Shown here in pieces: positions 37,601-49,700 of a stretch of 64,000 nt of DNA. Position 1 is the stretch's first letter; every line of letters starts with the position of its first letter. The notes beneath the pieces are model-generated. The model was given only the letters and a program-made list of their open reading frames with translations. It did not search any database and had not been told where the DNA came from. This stretch comes from Pseudoips prasinana (taxonomy: Eukaryota > Arthropoda > Insecta > Lepidoptera > Nolidae): contig OX621252.1 in NCBI GenBank assembly GCA_951640165.1, positions 19,303,934 to 19,367,933 on the forward strand, given 5' to 3'. The position numbers and the translations under genes were made by a program.

Positions 37601-39534
37601 CAAAGATATTATAATATAACAAGATTGCGCACTCCAAAATTTAGTTCAAAGTAAAATGAACTCAAAGTCTTTAAGATACAGTCCATTTCTCTTTGTAGTG
37701 TAACAATAGGAAAAAACGGACCACTTGAGAGGCTCTCGTTTTGGAATCTGTCCCTGCCTAACAGATGGCCAGCCTGAAAATAACTTACTTGACGTATAAA
37801 ATAGTAGAATGTTTGGTCAAACACCTAGGATTATGTTTTCATATAACTATAATTAAATAATTTTTATTTATTTAAGACGTACACAACGTTTTTTTAAACT
37901 ATGTCTTATTCTTTGATAGCTTTTTAAATACATTTAATTTGGGTTTAGTAAATTCAATAGCAGTATTTATAAGAAATGACGTTTACCACACTCAATTTGT
38001 AAACAAATATGGCGAATGTTTGTTTTGAAATTATTTATCGTATTGTGCTCCAATCCAGTTCCAATTTGCTTTAAAATGGTTTTAACTTATTGCGTAAAAG
38101 TGAGGGTCATCTGGGGAGTGGTATATCTTTTCACAAGTAATTGTTATCTTGTAATGTTTCTATATTTTGGCTAAGTTCAGCAACAGGGTAACCATTCGTT
38201 ACGTATTTAATGGATCGTTTTTCTAGATTTCCCAAAAACGAGGAATTGAAACAAAAATGGATGAATATTGTTCCCGGTAAATAATAATCTGATATAGCAA
38301 TTAACTGTTTTATTACAAATAACATTCACATTTGTTTTAGAGTTTTTGCACATTGACACAAAATACTATTCCCCACTACCAGCCACTAAGCATACCTACT
38401 CGAGATTGTTGCCTCTTACAACAAACGATTTTTCCAACCTGTCGTAATGTATATTAGGTATTTTATACCTACGTAATAATTGTCTGCTGTGTGGTGACGG
38501 CGACAAATATCAGAATCAGAATATCATCACCCCATCTCATCCCGTGGGGGGCGTAGATGTCGACCCGAGGGAATATCTACCAGAGGACAGGAAGCAGCTT
38601 CCTTCTGAGCACTACGACCATCATACTGCGATCGCCAACCCGCCTGCCAAGCGTGGCGATTATGGCATATCCCCTCAAGATGATTCTTGAGGGAGGCTTG
38701 TCCAGCAGTGGACTTATTTTAGCTGTAATGATGATGATGATGATGATGAATAATTGTCTATTTCACTATATCTAACACTAAAACGAGGCTACTGTTTCCT
38801 CGTGTCAGTGTTTGTTATGAGTAAATAGGTAAGAAATAGACAATTGCTACACTCTTATTAATAACAAAAGATATAAAATTATCTCAGTTGTTTAGATTAA
38901 GCCACTTAGAAGATATTTTCAATTAAGGTAGTGAGTATAGTACTATCCGTGGAATAAATTTAAAAATCGGGCCTGTAGTCTATTAGTGTTACCTGATTTT
39001 CACAATCTAATCTATATTGAATACCTAATTAAAAAACATATAATATACTTGAAAACTATTTGGATACATTACGAATATATAATATTTGGAAAGTCTACTG
39101 CCTTTGTCCAAAATATCTACCACTACTCACACTTATATTAGGCGGGAATTGTACTATAAATAATTATATAATTTCCTAAACGTTTAAAAAATCTACAAAT
39201 AATCTTGGTATAATTTAATTTATATTGCTTGCAGAGAGGCATACAAAATAAAGAAAGTATAAGTAACGAAAACATCTCGAATACGTATACCTGGGTATGT
39301 AGTGGGCGAACAGTAACTTTAAAAGCACTGCACAGGTAGTATGATTATACTTCAAAAGTAAGTTTATTCATTCTCATAAAAACAAAATTTTAAATTTGGT
39401 GCGTTAAAATATTCGCATAATTCCACGACGCATGGTCACTCTATTAGAAGGAGATGCCATCCAAAACAGCGACTTCTTGCTCGGGCCGTTTTTGCTCCCT
39501 CAGTGCGCAATCTTGTTATATTATAATATCTTTG
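37601..39534 (+). mobile_element. P-superfamily-like DNA element with THAP remnant, copy 2
   Basis: 1,934 bp, collinear with copy 1 and highly similar. It has the same 33-bp TIRs and its own perfect 8-bp target duplication ATACTCAT (37593-37600 and 39535-39542). The THAP exon 1 (ATG at about 38076) has lost 10 bp and has a Cys-to-Tyr change, so the finger is destroyed. It shares the SINE insertion (38486-38748, duplication AATAATTGTCT), so both copies descend from one SINE-bearing parent. Confidence 0.82.
38486..38748 (+). repeat. SINE-like insert in P-type copy 2
   Basis: The 263-bp counterpart of 22492-22760 with the same flanking duplication. A different small palindrome (CCTCAAGA/TCTTGAGG) precedes the TTGTCCAGCAGTGGAC tail. 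Confidence 0.85.
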
Positions 39535-39542
39535 ATACTCAT

Positions 39543-40397
39543 AAATAAAATGTTTACAGATTCCAAAATATTTCTATACGCAAGGACCATCTAGGGAAAA
39601 GGGTGGTAGGTAACTACTATATTGTTCGTAGTTCATCATCTTCCACCTTTAAAATCATTATTACCTCATCATGTGTTTTACAGGTGTCAACTGTCAAGTC
39701 CTTGGCAACAACGTGTATTGAAACATACACACCATTATTTACAATTAAATTATTATCTCGTTATCTCATACATTTTACAAAGTTTTGTTACGCGATACTA
39801 GCAAGATTTGTTAGTTAGTGGTTGCCGATCATTTATCACAACCCGGCACTAATCACTGCATTGATTTTGATCAGCCATAAGTTCTTTCCACCGAGCGGCA
39901 CTACTACTCGAGAGTTGTGGTAGAAGGGATTAAAATTAAAAAGCTCAAATCAATTGATTTGAGCTTTTTAATCAATTGATTTGCTGTTTCAAATTATGGC
40001 CATCATGGAATCCAGTGTTTAAATATATAACACCTCGCTATGTGCAGTCGGTCAAAAATGTATACAGTTTGCACTGGTGTTATCCTATGCTTTGATCCCA
40101 TATTTATTTTCAAATGCTAATAACTCTAGAAACACAGATTACCATGCATGCATGTAGTGAACAACCAATGATGATCCCCACTGCAAAGATGGTGCTGACT
40201 TACGGGGATATTTTTGAATCCACGATTTGTTTTTGACGTTAGTACCATGACATACGTCAGTCATCTTACTGTAAACATCACTGTCAGCTGATCATATAAT
40301 TTTAGTGTAAGCCAAAGTGTAAGCTGTAAGCCGAGTTCCTACGTTGCGTCGTCTTTTAAATATTTGTTTGTTTGTTGACGTATTTTTATTCTAAGTA
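39543..40397. other. Upstream region of the HSPBAP1 gene
   Basis: No TATA box in a convincing place. The 5' UTR and promoter should lie just upstream of 40398. Contains the palindrome at 39935-39972. Nothing else recognised. Confidence 0.4.
39935..39972. repeat. Perfect 38-bp palindrome
   Basis: The two 19-bp halves (ATTAAAAAGCTCAAATCAA and complement) are contiguous with no loop. It lies about 430 bp upstream of the HSPBAP1 start codon. Confidence 0.93.
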
Positions 40398-40721
40398 ATG
40401 TCTGTGCTTGATGGAAATACTGTTCGCAATTTAATATCGAATTCCAGTGTCCCGTTAGTGTTCCGAGATTTTGTGAGAAATTGGCCGATATCCCAATGGA
40501 GTGTCGAAAAGTGGTGTTCAGTTTTTGGAAACAAAGAAATTCCCTTCCGCTGTTTAAAAAAAGACTTTTTATCTGACGAGCCTTGTTGGGAGAGAAGGTG
40601 TTCAATAAAATCTATGACATTTAAGAACTTTATAGACGCATCTACTTCCAGCGATGAGTGGATGTATTTTGATTATAAATATGTTTACCAGTGGTTTAGC
40701 GGGGAGGACGATTTATACAAG
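40398..40721 (+). CDS. HSPBAP1: HSPBAP1 exon 1
   Basis: Starts at ATG 40398 with MSVLDGNTVRNLISNSSVPL. Contains PLVFRDFVRNWPISQWSVEK, a typical N-terminal JmjC-family lead-in. Ends AAG|GTATAT, phase 0. Reading on into the intron gives a hydrophobic tail, which I treat as an artefact. Confidence 0.9.
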
Positions 40722-43700
40722 GTATATTTGTGTGAAACTCATGGTTTTCTTCTTTATGTATTCTTATTATCTGTAGTTTCATTCATGTTTATTAATTTTG
40801 TTAGGGTATAAGTTGGGAGAAGTTTGGTTATTCGGAGAAGGGTGCTTCAGACGCGACGCTGTGGATCGGCAATAGTGGCGCACACACGCCTGCACATAAA
40901 GACACATACGGCGTTAATATTGTGACTCAACTATATGGCAAGTAAGTTCAGTTCCTCTGTTTTCATGCTACCTTTAAGGCCATTTCTACACAAAAGAATT
41001 TAATTCAAGAATATATTGGAATAAAGTATATATTACTGGTTTCTTGGTAACAAAAGTAAGCTTGGGAGTAACACATCGCACGCTTAATCAAAAACAGAAA
41101 TACCTATGTCGAAATTTACGTTTTTTGGGAATAAGCATTCAAAGTTTTGCACTATGGCAAGTTGAACTTTGTTTACGTTTTAATTTAAATTTAAGCTTAT
41201 GATAAAGAACATAATTATTTTATAGGAAAGTAGGTTATCTTAACATTATTTGAGCACTACACACAAGTATATTTTATTAGTTATTGTTTAGAAGATGAGT
41301 CACGAAAAAAAAAGTTCCTACTTATTGCACTTTATGATTAAAATGAATCTATCAGTTAGAAATATTAGTAGTCACAAGACATAATAAGCCTGTTTATTTA
41401 TGAAAGATAATTCAGTTCTTCAGCATTATTAAGCTTAATTTCAATTTTTTATTCATAAATGCAATAAATTGCTTACACGAATTTGAAATGTTATTTTTTT
41501 TATGATATTAAGGCAAAATATTAGTCGTATTTTAGTAATGAAATGCATACCTAGAAAATTTTATTTCAAAGGACAGAGTCAACAATAAATTTAAGTATTT
41601 TTTTTTATTATAAAATGTTAGAACTATATGGAGTACTTTAATTTAACTTAACTTATATGCTGATAAATGAGTGAGGTTAATGAATAAAGTAATAAAATGT
41701 TCGAAAATGAAAGTATCTAAAGATAATCAATGCACCTGTAATCATTAACAATATCGCAAACATGAGTATTCAAAATAACAATTATGTAAGTATAGTATAA
41801 TAAATCAAAAATAATCATTAGACAACAATAATGAGAATCATGAACTGAAGCTAGTTAATAATCGAATCATAAAATTATTGCGTAAAAGTGAGGTTTTAAC
41901 CTTTTACTAATAAGCTTTCTTAAATCCTTCTTTTTATTTTTACTAATATCTTGCTTTTCCGTGTAAGCCTTTTTCAGGGTAATGAGTAAGTAAGTTGCAT
42001 CTTCTTCCTTTTCCTAAGTTCCATCTTTTTCCTTCCTAGTAATTTCTTAAATCGATTTCCACAAAACAATCCTCTTCATAAGAGGATTGTAAAAAATACT
42101 GAAAAGTTTCTCTTTTTTCATCATAAATGTTTTTATAGTATTCCAATTAACTGTATGTCCATGCATATTTAGGTTATACTTGTATCCCCATTCCTCCTGT
42201 AAAATTTTAATATCCATGAAGGTTAATTCGTGTACATTAATAGCAGGTTGACTTTTTTTAGCATTTTTAATTAAATTTTTTATACTGATCAGGACTGTAA
42301 ATGGGTCCTGATTTTAGATTGTTCTATCAAACTATTCATCAACTATCGGCTTTATTGTGAGTATGTCCTGTGACTAAATATTGATGTATTATACTGCTTA
42401 TATTCGAAGTGTTCACAGCAAATAAATATAATGTCGCGATATATTTATTTTTATTGTGTCCACAAGTTATCAGAATAAAAGATTATGATTTTCTCTCCAG
42501 TACTTCCTTTACTACCAAGTTCCTATTTCTACAGTTTCACGTTTAGCTTCTGATTCTATCCAAAAATAACAATGTACTTTATCATACGCTGCTTTTGAAT
42601 GAATGGTTAAATATTTTTATTCTGCAATCAATAAATTCATACCCAAGAAATCAAACTACAAAAATAAATGCTTTAATAAACCATGGATGAATAAAGAAAT
42701 ATTCGATTTAACTTCAAAAAAGAAAGCACTGTGGCATATATACCAAATAGGAAAAACTGATGATATGTATCGTGAATATAGAAATGTTAACAATAAAATC
42801 CTACAACTTACCCGAAGAAGAAGAGCTTACTTTGAATCAAATATAATCGACTCTGGACCAAAATCTTTTTATGGATATATAAGAAAACAACTTAATTCCA
42901 TAACCAAAATTGTTTCCTCCAATTTCCATCTTTACGCAGACGATTTGCAGCTTTATCGACACTTTAAAGTTGAGGATATTAGTCTGGCCATTGATGCTAT
43001 CAATAGTGATCTTGGGAACATTAGTGATTGGGCGAAATCTTTTGGACTCTTGGTTAACCCCACTAAATCACAAGCAATCATTATTGGTGGCAGGCATATG
43101 TTTAGTTTGATACCTAACAACTTTATTCCACCAGTTCTTTATGACAACGTCCCCATACTTTATGCGACACATGTTAAAAATCTTGGTGTAATAATTGACA
43201 GCAACTTATCATGGAGCACCCACGTTGCGGAAGTGAGCAGAAGGGTATACTGCTCGTTTCAGTCTCTTAAACGATTACAGAAATTCTTAACCTTCCATAC
43301 TAAAGTATCCTTAGCACAGTCACTCCTAATTCCTCTTCTAGACTATGCTGATGTCTGTTTTCTGGATGCGAATGAAGACCTTCTTAACAAGCTCGAACGT
43401 CTGCAGAATTTGTGCATTCGCTTCATTTTCGGCCTCCGTAAGTACGACCATGTGTCGGAGTTTCGGAGGCGGTTGAAGTGGCTGCCAATACGGCAACGTC
43501 GAGATTGTCACATTCTTTCCCTACTCTTCTCAATCCTTCATAACTTTAATTCTCCTGTCTATCTTCGTGAACGCTTTGAGTATTTAGTCCCTCGAGGTAA
43601 ACTCTGTCGCACAGCCACGTCCTTTCTACTTCGTATGCCTTCTCACACTTCCAGCCGTTATGATGGCTCTTTTACAATACGTGCCGTTCGACTATGGAAC

Positions 43701-46700
43701 TCTCTTCCACACTCTGTTCTTTCTAGCTCATCTTTAGAGGTATTTAGAAGAAGAACAAGGGAACACTTTTTGTCACAATCACTGTAATATAATAATATGT
43801 ATTAGTATATTTAGGAGTTTTATACATATATATGTAGTATGTATAGTATGTAATTTGTTTGTATTATTAGTATGTATTAGTATGTATATATATCTATTTC
43901 TACCAGTTGGTAGTAGCAATTAGCATCACTTAATTTTATTTTTCTTTTGATGTTGTACACTGTTTTTACCCTTCTTCTACAAATCTCCCTCTGTCAGTGG
44001 TTTGCTGGAAGAAAACTCATCAATGAGTTAAGCTCGCCCTTGTACATTAATTTAAAAATACACATGTATAAAATGTTTATTTTCTGTGTACAATAAAGAA
44101 TAAGAATAAGAGTGAGCATACCATCTATCTTGAAGAATGAATCAAATCAACTAATTGTCGAACCGACACAAATAGCGGAGATGTTTGCAAGTCAGTTTGA
44201 ACTTACCTTTGTTAAAGAGCCTGATGGACCGTTACCAACTATCAATATGGCAAGAAGTATAAAATCACTTCAAACTATTGAAATCACAGCTGAATTAGTT
44301 AAAAAAGCTCTTGATACTTTCGACGACACTACAGCCACTGGACCTGATGAGATCCCGGCCATTTTGCTTAAGAAATGCTCGTCTACACTCGTAAACACCA
44401 TTACCAAGGTTATGAATGAATCTTTAGATTCAGGATGCGTACCCGCTGATTGGAAAATGGCTACGGTTGTGCCCATATACAAGAAAGGGAATAAGTTACT
44501 AACAACTACAGGCCAATAAGTTTGACAAGTATTCTATGCAAAACCATGGAAAAAATCATAGCTGATAAACTTAGAAGTTTTCTTAGCCAAGAAAATCTTA
44601 TACTGAATGAACAACATGGCTTTGTCCCAAAGCGTTCTGTAACTACAAATCTGATTACGTGTGTCAACCAATGGATAACAAATCACGACAAAGGTCAACC
44701 CACTGATGTTGTTTACCTTGACTATGAAAAGGCCTTTGACCGTGTGCCTCTACGACGGCTAATACATAAATTGGAACACCTTGGAATACGTGGAAAGATA
44801 TTAGATTGGATAAGAGACTTTTTAACAAATAGAACCTTTTGTGTAAGAATTGGAAATCAACTCTCTGTAGCGCGACCAGTTCACAGCGGTGTGCCTCAAG
44901 GGTCTGTACTTGGACCTCTCATCTTTATACTATACCTAACAGACTTAAAGAATACTCTACAACTCCCTTTTTCGATGTTTGCCGACGACACGAAGTTCTT
45001 CGCAAATCCATGCCTACAATCGCATGATATACAAAAAGATTTGGATGCCATATTCGACTGGACAACACAGTGGTTACTAACATTGAATGTAACAAAGTGC
45101 ACCATATTACACATTGGCAAGAAAAATCCCCATAACATTTACTACCTGGGAAACCAACCCCTTGCTCCTGTAACTACACAAAAACATCTGGGAGTTGTTA
45201 TAACAAATGACCTTAAATGGGAAACCCACATCAGTGGTGTCTCTAAAAAAGCTAATTCAATGTTATATCTTGTCAGAAAAGCGTTTAAGTGTCTTACTCC
45301 CAAAACTGTCTTGAAAATTTATAAAACTTATATAAGACCACTATTAGAATATGCATATGTGATATGGGATCCTTATTTCAAGAAAGACATCATGTTATTA
45401 GAGAAGGTCCAGAGAAGAGCGACAAAAATGGCTTCAGTACTGAGAAACAAACCATATGAGGAACGATTAAAAGACCTTGGCCTCACTTCTCTCGAAAAAC
45501 GTAGACAGAGGGGAAGTCTCATTGAAACCTACAAAATTTTGTCTGGGTCCTACAATGTAGCAGGAATTAGGGACTTGTTTACTCTAAATGACAATCAATA
45601 TCTGAGAGGACACTCCCTAAAATTAAGCAGAATACCGCACAAAAGCAATCCACTAAAACACTTCCTGCCAAACCGTGTGTTCAATGAGTGGAATAAACTT
45701 CCTGAAACTGTCATAAAGGCACCCAATTTAAACTGCTTCAAAAACAGACTTGACAAATTTTCCAAATTGCAAACAAAAACACACGCATCAGCTTACTAGC
45801 TGCTAGTGTGATAAACACTTAATAAGAATAATAATTTATCTGAGCATTAATTTAATTTAAGACGTTCCGTAGCTACTTTATATTGTTTCCACTTTGCAGG
45901 ATTTAGAAAACGCCTGCGGCCTCTTTAATTTGCTGGTTTCTTCCAATCACAACTATCTGAAGAACTATTAATTGTCACTATCAGATGAGTCTGTTCTGGT
46001 CACAGTGGAATTTAAATTTTCAAAAAAAATGTTTTTCTTTGTGCGTTTTGTCGACAGTTGATAGGTAAAAGTAGGCATCATCACTTAAATCTATGTTACC
46101 ACTATCATCAGGTGAAATATTAGGAAGTCAATTAGAATTCGTAGAGCTGTGTGGCCTTACTTGCTGAAATGATGGTTTAGAAGATGTAGAACTGCCTTTT
46201 TTTGATAAATAGGGGGAATGCCTAAGCATGCCACCCACAAAAAGTGTCTGCGGGTGGGTATGTGGGACTCGCGCCGTCTAAACCTAACCTGCCGTGCTCT
46301 TCTCTTGGCGCCTAACGGGAGGAGCCCCGGGAACGCGGGTATGCTGCCCCGGTGCCACCCTATGTAGAAGATAACTAATATACTATAACTAATAGAAGCT
46401 TGATGTACCCAAGTTTGAAAAAGCTTTTATAGTTTGATCAATAGTACAAGTTTGAATGTTGCCTATGTTACTGTTATCATTAATGGATGAATCATCACTG
46501 TTATAATCTGGTAATAGGCTTCATTGTAACGTCGTTCTTATTGGCGTGTGTGTACTACTACTACTACTATTTTCTGTTTTACGGGCACTAATAAATCGGA
46601 TATCTGTTTTGTGGGCAAATGTAGTTATCTTCGGAATCTGATAAAATTTCATCACAGCTACTGATTAGTTTAATTTGTAGTTTTCCTGTGATATTTCATA

Positions 46701-49700
46701 ATACTTTTATTTGGGAAGACATTTTTAGCGCATAATTTTTATCTTTTGTAATGGTATCGCCAATGTAAAGCAATTTTTGAATTACATTATCTTGGGTAGG
46801 AGACCTGAAAGTTAAAAATTCGAAAGAAAAGTAAAATACGGCTTGCTCACCAAGACGCCAGTCAACAATATAATAACACAAGCATTATATTTACAGAATG
46901 TTTTTACTAAGTACCATAAGGTGGGAAGGTAGATATTAGGCTAAGTGATTAAGTAAACGTGTGTAACTAAAATGTAAGCGCCCCACTAAGGCTACATCAG
47001 ATTTTCCATTAGTAAGGTTTATGAATTTTGGCAAAAATATCTTCTGTCTAGTCTAATTGGTACCAGTCAGGTTCGCATGTAAAAAGGTAACTATTGTATG
47101 AGGTATTTATATGTATATAAAGGAAAATAATTTCAAATGCTTTACGCAGCTTTGACAATCTTTAATCACAAACAGCAATAAGCACATTATTTTTATACTG
47201 GTACGATTATTTTAAACTTAACCGAAATAATTCATATTGTACAACAAACATATAACAATGTTTAAAATAAAAACGAAATATCTAATGTTAAGTTGTATAA
47301 AGGACAGTGAAATTTAAAGTAAACTGCCTTCCTATACTCGCGCCAATTTTTGTTACGCCTATACTCGCGCACGGTGTCGAAGACCGATAGGTTCATACCC
47401 TACAATATATTTTTTTAAATATATATTTTTTAAACATTACAATTATTTTAAAGTTTAGGATACAATGAAACAAAATAAAATGGATAGTACTTAATTTATT
47501 AATTATTTTATTGACCTTCAGTCTATCACAAATCAGTCTTCAAATTTGAGATATTTTTCTTAAGTAATAGGAAAACGAAAATAAAATCTGAACTTCTTCT
47601 TAAAAATAAAATAAACTTCTAAATAATAATAAAAAACATATCAAAGGACATCTTTATCTATGTTTGGCTTAGTTTTGAGCTTCACCATAACAATCAGGGC
47701 ATACAGTTACAGCATGTTCCAAACAAAAGTATTTTATGCAGGTGGCACAGTTGTAACGTGTCTTGCGGTTTTTTTTTGATGAGAAGTATCCACAACGACC
47801 AAACTTATTATTGTTAGATGTTGCTGAAGACTCGGGTCCATCTAATTTACATATTTCGGCGAGCCTGAGCCTTATGGTTCTCGGCAAGGATGTATTTAGA
47901 GCCCGACGTCTAAGATGCGGATTGATCAGATCGTATGCTAAGGCTTCAAGAAAGATCCTACGGCTCATTTTCTTCGAAGGGTTGTTCTGCAAGTATATTA
48001 TAAACGTGTTTATACCCGCTACATTCATTAGGCTATAAAATATCACCATCGGCCATCTATTAGTACCACGTGCAACGTTGTAAGTCTCACACATTTTGTC
48101 CACGGTATCAACTCCACCTTTGGTTCTATTGTAGTCCATTATAATTTCCGGTTTACCGGTATCTTCATTCATTTGAGCATCTTCATGCATGCTGGATACG
48201 AGAAGGGCATTTTTGCCTTTTTTCGGTACATAGGATACCAGACTGCAATTGCCTCGGTGCCCGAATATACTGGATTTTTCGGCCCTTCCTCGTATTTCCG
48301 TGAATTGTTTAGGCAACTCCCTTTTGTTTTTACGAATCGTCCCAATAACTGTTAATTTATGTGACTCAAGCTTGTCTATCAATGGAATACTGGTGAAGAA
48401 GTTATCACATGTGATATTACGCCCAGTATTGTAAATATTTTCACTCAATCGCAAAACTAACGCCATAGCGGAGTTGTCCACTTGATATGGACCGTCTGGT
48501 TGTCGTCCAACATAAACTTCCATAGTATGGGTATAAAACATTTTGGCATCTGTCAACGCATAAATTTTAATTCCATATTTGTTGGGTTTCGATGGAATGT
48601 ACTGGCGAAAGCTGCAACGTCCTCTAAAAGCTTCTAATTTCTCGTCAATTGTGACATACTGAGACACACTGTAATATTTTTTGAACGCTCCTACAACTTC
48701 ATCGAACAACTCTCTAATAGGTGCCAGTTTATCCAGGTTCATTCTCTCATTTCTCGTATCTTTGTTGTCAAATCTGAGACAACGCATCAATAGATAGAAC
48801 CTGCTAAAGCTCATAGTTAGTCGAAATATCTCCGGGGATGAACCATCAGTTTTGAACAAATCTTTGGCATTTAGACGACCGTTTTTTCTGACTCCAGCAA
48901 AAATTAAAATGCCTAAAAAAGCTTCAATTTCCATGTTGTCAGTATCGGCGCAGTCTCTTTCTCTTGAGAAATTATGTTTCAATCGATTAATTTGTTCATT
49001 AGTGTACTTTACTATCAAGTTGATAATGCTCTCCGAGAAAAAAAGCTTCCATAGCTCACCTGGTTCCTTCAAATTTCTGGCTTCACTTCTAGCGCCTGGA
49101 AGTTGAGTACCTATGTTTCTAGCACGCCGCCTAGTTGGGTGTAAGGCAGGAGATTTATTCCACCTAGTCTGTTCATCTTTACCTAAGTAAAAATCACGGG
49201 AACTTCCTCTATCTCCTACCTCAGATGTCTCGTCACTGTCGTTGTCTTGTTCAGTATCGTATGTCTCTTCTTGTTCCTCCACATGATCTTCCACCTCACT
49301 GTCATTTTCGTCTTCATAGCTAGAGCCAGAACTTAGTTCCTCATCTAGCAACAATCTGATTCGGTCATCGTCCATTTTGATATGATTTATAATCTAAAAA
49401 GAATAACAAAGTTGATTAAAATATAATATAGAGCAACATACATGCATACATTTTACTGTACATAAGTAATAAAGTATTTAAAGTTTGTAAAAAATATATA
49501 AATTCAATAAATATAAACATTAATACTTACACTAAAACTTGCACCTATACTCGCGTCGGTCTCACGGACCGATTGGCGCCAAATGCTACCACACGTACGC
49601 TTCGCACGAACGCACGGCGTGCACTAAAATGAAGTAAGCCACAAATCCGACAGCTAGCAAAGAACTCGACTTCTCAGGATTTTCGTGCATAAAAATAATT

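Noticed and set aside
40722..40811. Hydrophobic C-terminal tail on HSPBAP1 exon 1
   Set aside because: It is intron 1 read through; a good donor and an in-phase exon 2 with conserved JmjC motifs follow at once.
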